From Cryptomeria japonica (Eukaryota > Streptophyta > Pinopsida > Cupressales > Cupressaceae): a stretch of 64,000 nt of DNA. The notes below the pieces were generated by a model. That model was given only the letters and a program-made list of their open reading frames with translations. It ran no database searches and had not been told where the DNA came from. The position numbers were made by a program, and so were the translations under genes. The stretch's first letter is position 1. Each line of letters opens with the position of its first letter. Below, in pieces: positions 35,406 to 47,384 of this stretch. The DNA lies in assembly GCF_030272615.1 (NCBI RefSeq), contig NC_081415.1, positions 599,645,644-599,709,643 on the forward strand, written 5' to 3'.

Positions 35406-36993
35406 TGTAGCTAGGAAATCAAAAATCATCACAAAGCAAGTATCAAATAGTAGTCTAGCTCAATCACGAAAGCTCAATGTAATGATCAATCCTAAACACA
35501 CTCAATAAAGACATGAAAAACAAAACATTCAAAACTAAAAATTAAGCAAACCAAATATGGATCTGAATGCTTCTTTCAAGCGGCTCCATTGTCCTTCTTT
35601 CTTCTCCAAATAGCCTTTGTTTGTGGATCTCACCTTCAAGTGCATACACATGAGATGAAAGCAAGTAGACAAGATAGTGGCGCAAGAGTACTCGAAGCGT
35701 GATTGATTTGACAAAGTGATTCAAAAAAGTGATCATTCTGATCATGTGATTGGTTGGGATTGAAGAAATTCATCCAATTTATAGACAAATTGGAGAAAAG
35801 ATCAAATTAGCATGAAGAGATTCGAATGGAAATTGCAAATCAAGAATGTCAATTATGACAAATTATGAAAAAATTTGCACTTGCTATGCAAAATTGATTG
35901 ATTGATAATTATGACAAAATTATGACAACTTTCTATGTCAAAATTGATTGATTGTCAATTATGACAAATTATGACAAATCGAAATGTCATTCCCATGAAA
36001 TTAGGAGAAAAATCGGAGAGAATTAGAAATTAGGAAATTAGAAAAAGAGGAAAATTAGGAATTAAGAAATTGATGAAAATTAGGAAATTAAGAGCTAGGA
36101 GAAATTAGATAAATTAATTAATAATTTGTCATTTATTAATTAATTCACAAAAAGAGGAATAATTAGCCAATTAAATGAACATTTAATTGTGGTGAGAAGA
36201 CTTAGGATAAATAAATAATTTATTAATCCTAGAGGAAGAAATGACACACAAGATTAAATGATTAAATCATGAAACCCTAGAAGATGAATTAGCAATGCGA
36301 AAATGACAATTAGGTCGTGACATAAGATAATTGATATCAATTCGATTCATGATTTTGAATTTATAAATGACCAATGTGATAAATGATTTGATTGATAAAT
36401 GCGCCAATTGACAAGGAACAATGACTAATTGATCCAAATTGACATGATTGAGAAAGATGACGACGATCGATGACAAATCGATTGCAAAAAATGACAAAAC
36501 TGACAAGAGGACAAGGATCGATGACAAAATGGATTACAAAACGACAAGATTGAAAATGACAACGATCGATGACAAATCGATCGCAAGATGACAAGATTGA
36601 AAATGATCACGATTGATGACAAATCAATCACAAGTCAACAAGATTGAAAATGACAACGATCGATGACAAATCGATCGCAAGATGACAAGATTGATAAGAG
36701 GACAAAACCCTAATTAGGATTGACGATGTCCAAAATGATGACAAATGAGCACGCACATTGATGCGACAAGATAAGATTGACCAAAATCATGACTGAAGAT
36801 TGTTGTCGACAAGACCAAATTCGAAAGCGAGATGAATGAAGAATGTAGAAGAATGACTCGATGCTTGCAAATGATGAAGACCAAGTGCGTGAAATAGGAT
36901 AAATGTTAATGCGACGCAAAAACTCTAAAATGAGGCAATGCGCAAATGTTAAAGTATGACTCCGCAAGCGTTGACCATTTTTAGGTGTCTACA
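35406..36993 (-). repeat. 5' LTR of element A
   Basis: A 1588-bp LTR, TGTAGACACC...AGCTACA on the minus strand, followed on the plus strand by TSD CATCT (36994-36998). It contains the U3 tandem repeat at about 36457-36703 and the TATA box at 35777-35784. It has a 30-bp insertion relative to the 3' LTR. Confidence 0.95.
35777..35784 (-). promoter_or_regulatory. TATA box in the 5' LTR of element A
   Basis: CTATAAAT on the minus strand, the likely core promoter for the element transcript. It is conserved in the 3' LTR. Confidence 0.6.
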
Positions 36994-37524
36994 CATCTCA
37001 TCTCTATTTATAACTACATTTGCAAGATTGTTTCTAAAAGTATTGTTATCAAAGTGAAAGACTATTGTTTGACACCATTTATAGTTAATTTTTTCGATGT
37101 TTAACATGGAAGACAAATCCTTGATGCCATATGGGTGGGTCAAGAGGGTATTCATACTATCAAAACAAAGAAATTGTCAACTATGGTTATGCAACTTCAC
37201 TTGTCCAGGTCTTATGATAGAGAAAATTAACTACATCTTTGGTTATTGTTGAATTGGATAATGGGTAATATGAGGTCCATCTCTTATGTCATTTTAATAG
37301 ATGGCTCTGCCTTAGATTTTTCAAAGCTTCTAGATGTTTAATATAGGGTTGTTCATTACCCCCCTCTATTCTTATTGAGTGTTGGAGGTTTCAATCTAAC
37401 TTTATCAAAGGTGAAATGAAGTGGTGTGATCGGATGTATTTAGACTAGAAAAATTATTTATATTATCCACTTCCCATTTTGTGGATGATGTTTTCTTATG
37501 CAATGGAAATTCTAGGATAGATAT
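36994..37524 (+). pseudogene. LINE reverse transcriptase, middle piece
   Basis: A decayed plus-strand LINE reverse transcriptase. Recognisable are ISIYNYICKIVSKSIVIKVK (the ISLYN...K region), SISYVILIDGSALDF (the V-S-ILINGS-x-x-xF region), a CSLPPSIL relic of GCPLSP-L, and HFVDDVFLCNGNSRIDI with the FVDD catalytic motif at 37478-37489. Frameshifts and stops are frequent. It begins at the TSD of element A and ends at the TSD of solo LTR B2 (GATAT, 37520-37524). Confidence 0.7.
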
Positions 37525-38776
37525 TGTAAACCAGAAAATCGATCAAACCCTAGTTGCTCTCCCCTCTTCCAACTCCAAGGAGAGAGAAGGGAGGTTACTA
37601 GGGTTGACGGTTTTTTTCACTTAGGGAGACTTTACATTCAAAAGAGGGGTTGAAACCCACAAGATCCAATCCCACACAATGCAAGATTGGATTCTAAATG
37701 AGTTTCAAGGGTTAAGACAACAAGACTACCCTCTTTTGTAAAGAATGTGCATAGAATGATCAAGCTAGGAATACATAGAAAGTGAGAAAGATTTGCTTAT
37801 AAACTGAGATAGGGATATAGGATGAAGCTGCGGACCTGGAATTAGCTGTAAAATGTCGATACGGCGCTGTCCTACAAATTTGAGCAAAAGTTGACAGGAT
37901 GATGGCGCCCGGCGTGCACACGGTCCTCCGAAAAATCCGCGAAACGAAGGGGGATCTGTTCATCTCTGCACAAGGATTCCAGATCTTCAATTTCAGCCAC
38001 GTGCCTGCAACCTACACACAGAAAAGCGAAGATGATTGGGGGGTTAGGGATTAGGGGTTTGCCTTTAGGTCAAACCCCGGTTTTGGAATTAACCAAGAAA
38101 TGAGAAATGTTGTAAATGTAAATGATTGTAATGTAAAACAAGTACTAATACCTTGTTGTAAGGATGTTTGTATCCTTATGTGTGAAGGTATAGATGTTGT
38201 TGTTTGTTGTATTGTTGTATGTTGTAGTATGTGATCTCCTCTTCAATGGTTGAATCCTTGTCTTGAATGCAACACTTAGCCTTGAATGGAGACTTAGAAT
38301 GATCAATTGCTTGAAGGAATGTTTGAATGCTTGAATGTTTGAATATTGCTTTCGCCTTTGTACACATATGTCCTTCTTTTTTTATCTCTACCCCAAATGG
38401 GAGAGGAAAATGTAGTTTATATACTTGCCAATTAGGGTTGATAGACTGATTTTCCCGACCTTAGGCTGACCAGGAAAGATAATTTTTCAATTTGCAAACA
38501 AAAAGACCCGAAGCCCCATAGGAGACCGGGCCTAAAATAGGGCCAGGGACCAGGGCGCTGGGCGCCATGGTCCTGGGGGACCAGGGCACTGGGCGCTCTG
38601 GTCCCACCTCCCGAGACAGCAGGGTGCAAGGAGGATCAGGCCAGGGTGCTGGAAAAATGCAGTTTTTGGTGTCATGGACAAGTTTTGGGGTCTCCATTCA
38701 GGTTTCGTGTTGCGTCGCCATCATGAAGACTGAAATGCAGTCGAAATTGCAAGTGTCGCAATTTTAGGACGCTACA
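37525..38776 (-). repeat. Solo LTR, family B copy 2 (B2)
   Basis: A 1252-bp LTR with perfect TSD GATAT (37520-37524 and 38777-38781). On the minus strand it starts TGTAGCGTCC and ends TTTACA. It shares the B core (CCTACACACAGAAAAG, then GGTCAAACCCCGGTTTTGGA near 38010-38095). Removing it and one TSD copy rejoins the LINE frame as GNSRIDIIKLKK, which confirms the boundaries. Confidence 0.93.
38547..38605. repeat. Two adjacent GC-rich palindromes in LTR B2
   Basis: 38547-38573 has arms GGACCAGGGCGC and GCGCCATGGTCC around TGG. 38577-38605 has arms GGGACCAGGGC and GCTCTGGTCCC. One similar palindrome is in B1 at 4425-4448. They could form stable RNA hairpins. Confidence 0.65.
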
Positions 38777-39860
38777 GATATTATAAAATTAAAGAAGATT
38801 TTCACTCATCCATGTGGGTATGGGAATTGTGATCACCATTCAAAAGTCTTATATTTCATTTAATATGCTAGAGGTGGATTAACAAAGGTGGTCTTAACAA
38901 TCTTATTAACATTATAATTTAAATATGGATTTTAAATATTTAAAATTTTATTTGAACCCAAATGGCAACGGGAAATGTTATTAGTATTGGTTTCTTGAAA
39001 AGACAAGATAATTAACTTATGATGTAGTAAATAATTTTTCATTGGGGGTATGTTACCTTTAGCAAAAAAAATATTTGAAGTTATCCATATCTATTATTTA
39101 TTTATAGCTCATGTCCCCAATGGAGTTCTAAAGAAGATTAAAAAGAAAAATTTAATTTGGACTACGAATGGGGGAGAAGGATAAATTTGGGATCCCTCTT
39201 GTTAACTAGATTTCATTGTTAAGCACAAGGATGAGGAGTGTTGGGGTTCTAAAAATATTCATCTTTTTGGGAAGGCACTATCTACTAAGAGTGTTTAAAG
39301 GCTAATTTGAAAACAAGGGATATGGAATAAAAACCTTTATCAAGAATCGCCTAACTATTAAATAGTGGAGTTAATGTCCAATCAAAACGACACATAATGA
39401 TTCTATTGTGTGGAAGTCTATTACTTACTCTAAACCTATTAATGGTAATCAATTGATCTAGAAGGTGTAAAAAGGTGAGAAGGTTAGGGTTGGTATTGAA
39501 ACATGGATTGGATGTGGTGGTTATCACTTTCTCCCTATGAAATTGATTAATATTTTGAAGGAAAGATGTATATTTACCCTATATTAGGTGTTATACATTA
39601 TTACCACTAAATTATGGAATCGTAGGTGGGAATTTTCCAAGTGCATTAGTTTAATTGGTGTGGATAATGATAGTTGAGTGGCCTATGCAAATAGCTCTAA
39701 GAGATTTCCACAATCCATCATATAAACAAGAGAATGACAATTGATGCAAAAACTTGTACACAATCAAATCCAGAAATTGCATTCTCGCATTTCTATGCAA
39801 ATAGGTTTAAATGTAGTTGTTGGTGCTCAAACTAGTATTCCTACAAATCCTAAAGATTAA
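38777..39860 (+). pseudogene. LINE reverse transcriptase, right piece
   Basis: Continues the LINE beyond solo LTR B2: IIKLKKIF and GIVITIQKSYISFN (post-FVDD region), FKYLKFYLNPNGNGK, IFEVIHIYYLFIAHVPNGVLKKIKKK and SKNIHLFGKALSTKS. This is the order of plant LINE thumb and C-terminal regions. Stops and frameshifts are common. The 3' end is unclear, and coding resemblance fades by about 39,700. Confidence 0.7.
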
Positions 39861-41230
39861 TAGCAAAACCTAAGGGTAGTGTTGATGCCACAAAGGTAAT
39901 TTGGGCAATACTTATGATCAATTATTGACATGAATTGACCAATTCTTGTGAGTGGGTAAACTCACCTTAATCTTTGGGATCTATGAGTTCAAGGGAGATT
40001 TATTAAGGTCTCTATAATGGGACAATTGAAAATAAATAAACGACTAAATTAAATATCCTCAAGTGGATATACACAATATGTTATGAACCTCAATATCTCC
40101 CATTGAGCAAATAATAATTCTCTAGATTACGACAAACCAAAAATTAATATTAGTGTTATATCTGTAAAAGTGAATACACTTAACATGACATACACATTAA
40201 AGAAGAGAAACACACTAGCATGTTCCTATAACTATTCTTCAATTTTAATTTTGTTAAGATGACACACAAGTTACAATATTGAATCATGTAAGAATAGAAA
40301 AACTTAACAAATACTCCTAATCTACTAAGGACAAAAATGATTAATTTGAAATATGTTTGGTCCTTTGCTAATCAAATAAATTCATATTCTATTTGTCAAA
40401 ATAATCATATTCTAGAAGGAGGATAATGATATTCCCACAAATTAATAATGGAATAAAGCTTGCTTATACACACAAACCCAAAGAATAAAGAAAATTGCAA
40501 TTGAATTCTTAGTTATCTGTCCAAAATCAATAATAGATGTAATAATTAAATGCCATCACAAAATATTTTATGATGCATCAAAATACTTGTGACATTAATC
40601 TAACATGGTTATCATTTCATGCTAATAAATGTAAAAATTGAGAAACAACAACTAGGTTGAAAGCCCCTCCTAAGATACCATGACCTAACATGAAGACACA
40701 CACTTGCAAGAGAAACCTTACCAAACTACCCATTCTCATTATTTATAATTATTCCTCATCAATTAAAGAGTTTTGTATGAATCACTTGACGCCCTAGAAA
40801 AACTTGAGACGCAATGCAACTAGGAAATTGGCTTAGTTACCAACCCCCATTACCCCTTTCAAAAATCTATATATAGCATTAAAAAAGTAATTACGAAGGG
40901 GAGGTGAGAAAGCTAGATTTTTTAATGAACTTTTATATTTTCCATGTCTAGTTGCACGACATTCACATGACCATGTGTAGGAAAACATGCTCCTACATTG
41001 ATAATCATCTCTATTTGTGCTAACATTAAGGGCATCATATGTGTTGAGAACCATTGGAGATCTATAATTTTTCTCATCATATCCATTCTAACAACTAATG
41101 GCTTATAGGATCATTCAAGGTGATTGGTAGTGCCTCTAGGTGATCATCCACTTCCTGAAGCAACTTAAAAACTAGCACTTCTAAATAAATGAGAAATTTA
41201 GAATTGTTTTTAGACCAACTCAAAAGGGAT
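39861..41230. other. No gene recognised
   Basis: AT-rich and without convincing coding or repeat structure. It may be the LINE 3' end and flanking DNA. Confidence 0.45.
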
Positions 41231-41235
41231 ATTAC

Positions 41236-42338
41236 TGTAATGTTGTGAAAACAAGGAATTAGGGTTTGACCAAGTAAATCCACTAAATAATCCATTTAAC
41301 ATAGCATAAATTGAAAGAGGATTGAGCCTAATATATCTAGACTCAATCCAAGAGAGGTAAGGATTGAGATTCTAATTGGATTCAATTGGTTATTGTGGGT
41401 TGTCCTCTTTCTTAGTTGAATTTGGACTGTAATTATGAACTTAGGGCAAATGAGAGATATTTGAATTAACTTGATGAATACAGAATGCTACAGATGTCCC
41501 ACGAAGCCACGAATTAAGATCTGGGCATAAGAATAGATTCAGAACCTATTCCCAGAAGTTCAGCCTGATTTTTTGGGACCAGGTAGCACAAATTTGTTCT
41601 AGTCCTCCAAATTTTTCGTTGTCAAAATCTGAACTTGTTCATCAATGTTAACACTATCGGAATTCTAAAGTACAACTCTAGCACCTATTTCCTACACACA
41701 AAAAGAAAGTGAGATATGTTGTGGATAGGGGTTTGCCTAAGTCAAACCCTAGTTTAGGAATTATCCATGAATGAAATAATACAAATACTGAAATAAATGT
41801 CAAGGAGATATACCTAAGATTTGCAATTGTTAATGATGATGCAATACTCTTTGAATGTAGTCACAAATATTGAATGTACTGGCATGACAAACACATGGAC
41901 ATGAAAACCCTAACCACACACACATTCTTGCATGAAGATTGATGTAACTTTTCTTCGCAATGCTTGAAGGAAGAATATGCAACCTTGAATCTCTGAAGGT
42001 GCTTGATGATGAATTCTTCACATATGCATGAATGATATGGATGGAGTCTTATATTGCTTCTAGGTCTAAAATTTAATGATAGAATGTCTTGATATAGGGT
42101 TCCTATGTAAATTACCGATTAGGTCGACCTTCAACAGTCATGTGTAGCATTGGCGCTGGAAGCCATCAAGGAGATAGAGACGTTGCCCCATTTCAAATTA
42201 GGGTTTGTTTGAGGGGATACATAAAAGTTGTAGAATAGGTTCAAACCAAACCTAAAGAGGGCATGGAGATAAGACAAACTAAAGTAGGAGCACAAACATT
42301 AGGTGTAAATTAGATCGATTATAATTTACAGCACTACA
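41236..42338 (-). repeat. Solo LTR, family B copy 3 (B3)
   Basis: A 1103-bp LTR with TSD ATTAC (41231-41235 and 42339-42343). On the minus strand it starts TGTAGTGCTG and ends CATTACA. The B core is at 41692-41775 (CCTACACACAAAAAGAAAG, then GTCAAACCCTAGTTTAGGA). It is more diverged than B2. Confidence 0.88.
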
Positions 42339-42343
42339 ATTAC

Positions 42344-42660
42344 TATACAATTATTATAGCTCACCAAGTATCTTCCCAAGCAACAAATCTAAACATGTCA
42401 TCACGCCTCTTTTTTCAATTTAATAACTTATTCAAAAAAATCATGAGGTTCTTATTGTTGGACTTAACTAGTTAATTCCTTTGTGGATGGTATGGGAATA
42501 ATAATTGATGTTGAAGTCATATCCAATTCATTAAATAATAAATTATTATGCTCTAAAATGCATTACATTATCAACCACAATCTTTTCGAGTACTCCAAAT
42601 ATAGTAATAACATAAGATAATTGCAATGTATAGTGGAAATGGAATTCACTAGCATAAACA
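42344..42660. other. No gene recognised
   Basis: A short AT-rich spacer between LTRs B3 and B4. Nothing seen. Confidence 0.5.
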
Positions 42661-44066
42661 TGTAAACTAGGAATCAAACCCAATCCCATCAATTACATTG
42701 GGGAACAACCAATAGGCCCAACTACTAACCCTTGGGAGAACTAGTCACAATTATTAATTGATCTCTTTTGATTTTGATTTCATTGGATATGATTAAAGAT
42801 TGAAAATGCAAGAACTAGGCTAACTAGTGAAAAAGTGTCAATAATTAGCATAAACAAACAAATGCAGATCTAATAATCAACTAAGGTGTAAAAAACTAGA
42901 AAGGGGATGTAGAGAAGAACTTGTGTCTGAAATCTAAGCTCAAAATGTCTAGACACTTGGTTAGGCGTCCTAGTCTTAACAAGTGTCTAGGTGTAGAACA
43001 AGGTTCAAATTAGTCTTAGGAGTCTCTAAATTGGTTTCTGTTCAAATTGTAGATCAGAACACTTGGACTATGGTGCTAGGCACCCTAGTCCTTATCTTTT
43101 TAGAATAATTTTGTTTGATTGCCTCTTTCTTTATCTGCATTACACTCCTATACCTTCAAACTAAGTCTAGAATGTGTTTTTGAGTTTGTAAGTGCATAAA
43201 TGAAGAGGAAAATGGTGTTGGTTTGTATAGGTTCTTGCCTAAGTCAAACCTCAAGTTGGAATTAATCCTAAAATAGTGATGATGAAAAAGAGAGCTTACT
43301 CTTGGTAGGGTAGAGGCTAAATTTGAAGTAAGTGTTGAATTGAAATGTTGAAATGAAATTATTATACCTTTGATTGATGATGCATTTTTGTTAGGATAAG
43401 TCCTCCAAGTTTTGATGCAATCACGTGATAAATCATCACAAACTCTATCATGAAAACATAAATAAAGACAACTTTTTTGTAGCTTGATGCTCCTTGTACT
43501 CAGATGTGCTCTTGAATTGTGAAAATGAGATGATAAAATGAATTAGGAATGATGTTTATATAGGGTTCTCAAGGTATTTTCACTTTTAGGTTGACTAACA
43601 ATGGACATATTTCAATTTCAAAACCATATCTATAAATGTTAATGCCATCACCTCACTCTCCCAAAATTTAATAAAAAGGAATCAAACACTTCATACTTTT
43701 GAACAATGTCTTAACAATATAGGCCCCAATTTTAGGGAAATGAGATAATATGGCCCTAATATTAAATCTAGAATTTATATTAGGATTGAGGACATTTTAG
43801 TGGGGAATAAAGTACATTGAAATTTAAAATAAGATAGAACCCCAAATAAGCTTGAAATGATATAGGAAAAGGGCACACTAAAGTAAGGGCCCAAAGAGGA
43901 GTTTGTTAAAGTTTTGAAATAGGATAATTCTCATTTTCTTGTGTTAAGGGTTAATTCAAGGCAATAAATGGTCCTAAAATTCTTATGGAGTGGAAAACTA
44001 AAGTGATTGCTAAGGAGAGGGTAAAATTGGACACATAATTAAAGGAGTACAATTTACAACACTACA
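42661..44066 (-). repeat. LTR, family B copy 4 (B4), probable 3' LTR of a lost element
   Basis: A sequence of about 1406 bp. On the minus strand it starts TGTAGTGTTG and ends GTTTACA. The B core lies near 43195-43275. A polypurine tract abuts its start, so this is a 3' LTR with internal sequence to the right. The left boundary is inferred from the TGTAAAC end seen in B2, and no TSD was found. Confidence 0.65.
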
Positions 44067-44080
44067 TTTAGCCCCCACTT
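44067..44080 (-). promoter_or_regulatory. Polypurine tract next to LTR B4
   Basis: The minus strand reads AAGTGGGGGCTAAA directly before TGTAGTGTTG, in the expected place for a 3' LTR. Confidence 0.6.
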
Positions 44081-44885
44081 ATCGAGAGTATGAACTTACA
44101 CTCATACTCATGGTAAAGTAGAAATGAAGAGAAAGACAATTTGAGAGCAAGACAAACTAGGGATAGGATGACACTACATTTTTTGTGTCTCCTTTCCAAA
44201 AATAATACTTCTATCTATAGTGAATCCGATTATCAAAAAATAGTAAATTGAAACTTGCAAATAAACCAAGAAATATTTACCTTTTTCATTAAATAATCAA
44301 ATCAGATTTAACAATGAATTAATAAATAATATTTGAAATGTTTTGGAGGCAAAATATGGAGTGAGAAATTGGAAAGCACATTTTGGAATGTCAAGTGGTA
44401 TTTGGAAACTTTTAACAACATGGGCAAGTGACAACTAAGATATTCAGGAGGTGGAAGACAAGTGGATGGGGGAGTTATATTCTTGGAAATGGAAATATTC
44501 ATCCCTTTTGGTTATGATTTTTGTTTATGCGTGTTATCTAGAGAGTTTTGGTACCCTTTTCTTATTCATTCACTTGATATTTTGCTAATTGTTTTATTAT
44601 TCTTCAAAGGTTGCAAACTTGTGGAGAAGGAGGCACAAGAATGAGATGTATGAGGGTTTATGGGTGGACTAAGGATGGGATTAAGAGGTTCACTAAGGTG
44701 TATTATTATATATAGATTACAATTATGCTTGAAGGTTTAGATTTCATAATTTTCTTATTCATCTTGTAAGGGTTTTAATGAGTAATTTGTTGGGTTTTGT
44801 AGTGAGATTGTATTTATGATTTTGTTGTTTTTGGTAACATCATAGTGGCTTCGCATCTCTATTATTTTATGTCCAATACTAACAT
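44081..44885. other. Remnant internal sequence of B4 element, no gene recognised
   Basis: Short open frames only. No gag or pol motif is recognisable. Confidence 0.4.
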
Positions 44886-45118
44886 GATATAATTTAGTAA
44901 ATATAGTATGATATAAGAAAAATGGCACACTAAAGTAAGGGCCCAAAGAGGGGTGTGTTGAAGTTTTAAAATAGGATGGGACTCATATACTTGAGTTGAG
45001 GATTAATTCAAGGCAATAAATGGTCCTAAATTGCTTAGGAGAATTGAAAACTAAAATGAGTACTAATGAGAGTGTGAAATTGAACTCATAATTAAAGGAG
45101 TATAATTTATGATATTAT
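44886..45118 (-). repeat. Truncated family B LTR fragment (B5)
   Basis: About 230 bp closely matching 43855-44066 in LTR B4, including GGCACACTAAAGTAAGGGCC and AATTCAAGGCAATAAATGGT. The LTR head itself is degraded (TATTATAG instead of CACTACA). Confidence 0.7.
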
Positions 45119-45462
45119 AGTCTTCATCATCTAAAACAACTTGTCTATCATTAAAAGAATCACCCTCAACTAGAGGGGGCCAATTATTATAATTCCATAA
45201 ATGTAGATCTAAGAAGGACAAAGACAAAACCCTTACTCGTAAAGAAAATATCATAATTGGTCACTTCCTACCCCATAATCACTATAGTAGCAACATTAGC
45301 ACATGAAGATGCAATTGTTGTTTCCTTTGATCATGCAAGGTATTTCTAAGTGGAAATCCCTTACCCATGTATTATTTGTTGTCACCTTCTTAGATACAAC
45401 TATAGCAAAAGGGCAAGATGAATTCACAAAATGATTGTTTCTCAATGCATCTGCATAATAAT

Positions 45463-47228
45463 TGTAGACACCTAAAAATGTCTCATTGATCATGTACTAA
45501 TTATTCGTCTAATTGATTAAATAATTCTTTAGTTATTTAATTAAGTTAATTAATTTCATTCTTCTAATTTCATATTTCCTCATCATCTTACTAATTATTC
45601 TATTTCTTATTCTATCATCATTTAATCATTTTAATCATTTCCTAAATATTAATTAAATATTTATTATTTAATTAATTCTGATTAATTCCCCAATTTAAAT
45701 AATCTTCATTATTTAAATAAATTAATTCTCAATTTCTATCTCTAAACATCTAATCATCAACCCTTTTCTAAATATTAATTAAATATTTATTATTTAATTA
45801 ACTATGATTTAATCTTTTAATTTAAATAATCTTTATTATTTAATTAAGTCCATTTCTAAAAAAATTAAATAGTTTCTTTAAATTATTTAATTAACTAATT
45901 GATTCTTCTAGTTCTTCAAATTCTAATTTCGTTTAATTTCTTATTTCTTCTAATTTCTTCCAAATTCAATTACATGTGCATGATTTCAAAAATCAAATTG
46001 AAAATCAAAGTTAAGTTCTAAATATATTCAAATACTAAATTGAATTGAATAAATTTAATTATTTGAATAAATATCATGCAAAGATTAAATTGAAAATCTA
46101 AATCTAAATGTAAGCACGTGCTAAATTAATTAATTAAATTAATTAATTAATTAAATCATTTATCTCTCTAATAGCTTTTTCCATCTTCTAGTTAGCTTTT
46201 TCTAAATTAAGTTTTCTTTGCCATCCTCTTTATTTCTTCCAATCATTCTTTTTCTTCTTTCAATCATCTTTTTCTCAATTAGTTGACTCAATTAATCTAT
46301 TCAATCTATTTTGTTTCACTCCTACAATTAGCAGTTCAACTATCAATTTTCATTTGAGCTCACCTGAGTTCCACCTCTTGATCAATCTATTCCACCTTTC
46401 AATCAATCCTCTCCAAAAATTCATCTTAATCAAAACTGTATACACCTAAAAATGGTCTAAAGATAGTTAATTAAATACGCAGTTATTTGATTAATTCCCC
46501 TTCCCAATTAATTGAATTCACAAGCAATTTAATTAATTTCTCTATTCATCTCCTAGTAAATAAATCTAAATGATTTATTTATATAGTTCATCTCACATCC
46601 CCCTCCGATTAATTAATTCTAAATTAATTAATGTCTCCCCATATTAATCAATTCTTCTAATCCCTAATTAAGATTAACAAGCTCAAGTTTGTTGATATTA
46701 ATTGCCATTTTCCAATTATTTGAATTTCTAAATTCAAATGAGCACATGGCTCCTAACTTTTAACCAACTAACCTAACCATCCCCTAACTTAAACCATTCA
46801 ATCTAATCTTGGGTCTAACTAACCCTATCCTATCTTGCACATTCTAACCTCCTTATCCTAACCTCCCATGGTGTGGATATTCTCTCCTTGAGACACATGG
46901 CACTTTTTGACACATGTCTCCTCCCTTGCCACATTAATCATAGCATGTTAATCTAGTTTTTTAAATCATGCATCTCATATCATCTCCATAGTCAATCATG
47001 ATCAAATAGCTACTCAACTCTTGAGTTGTCATTTTGGAGTTCATTGCTCCACTGAGAGCCCATCAATACAACACCTTCAAGGTCCTCAAGAATAGAGGAA
47101 AATGGGACATTTCAAGGAAGGCTTATGGTTTGCATTTCTAATCTAGTTTTTCAATTAAGCTTTTCAATTACGTTTTATTGTCTCATTATATGTGTATGCC
47201 TCCTATATACCACATTTTTAGCATCACA
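45463..47228 (+). repeat. 5' LTR of element T, with a second LTR-like head inside
   Basis: Starts TGTAGACACCTAAAAATG, the same 18 bases as the LTR of element A, and ends CATCACA before the TTAAT spacer and primer site. A second copy of the head, TGTATACACCTAAAAATGG, occurs at 46438. So either the first 975 bp are a separate LTR fragment or the LTR contains a duplication. The sequence is very AT-rich. Confidence 0.7.
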
Positions 47229-47233
47229 TTAAT

Positions 47234-47251
47234 TGGCACCCACTGTGGGGC
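47234..47251 (+). promoter_or_regulatory. Primer-binding site of element T, tRNA-Lys type
   Basis: TGGCACCCACTGTGGGGC, five bases inside the LTR end. Plant tRNA-Lys would give TGGCGCCCACCGTGGGGC, so the site matches with two transition changes. Confidence 0.75.
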
Positions 47252-47384
47252 CTAGCCCCTTTGATCTTTAACAAGTTTGCTTGAAGGAAATTTCATTGAC
47301 AGGTTGATTAGCTCTTCCGGAGGGCAGATTAGCTCTCTTGGGCTCCCGAATAGTGTTCTTGGTCTCTATTGTGGCATTCTAACA

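Larger units (their letters stand above)
24083..36993 (-). mobile_element. Element A: complete non-autonomous LTR retrotransposon with antisense PMD gene
   Basis: A 12.9-kb element with LTRs at 24083-25640 and 35406-36993, flanked by a perfect 5-bp TSD CATCT (24078-24082 and 36994-36998). Primer site at 35383-35400 and polypurine tract at 25641-25654 give a leftward transcript. I counted about 32 mismatches by eye between the LTRs over 1558 bp (about 98% identity), plus one 30-bp indel and a 1-bp indel. The interior holds one long Gln/Pro-rich sense ORF (30472-33303) and an antisense plant-mobile-domain pseudogene (26426-28258). No gag domain, protease, RT, RNase H or integrase is visible, so it is non-autonomous. 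It inserted in a LINE. Confidence 0.92.
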
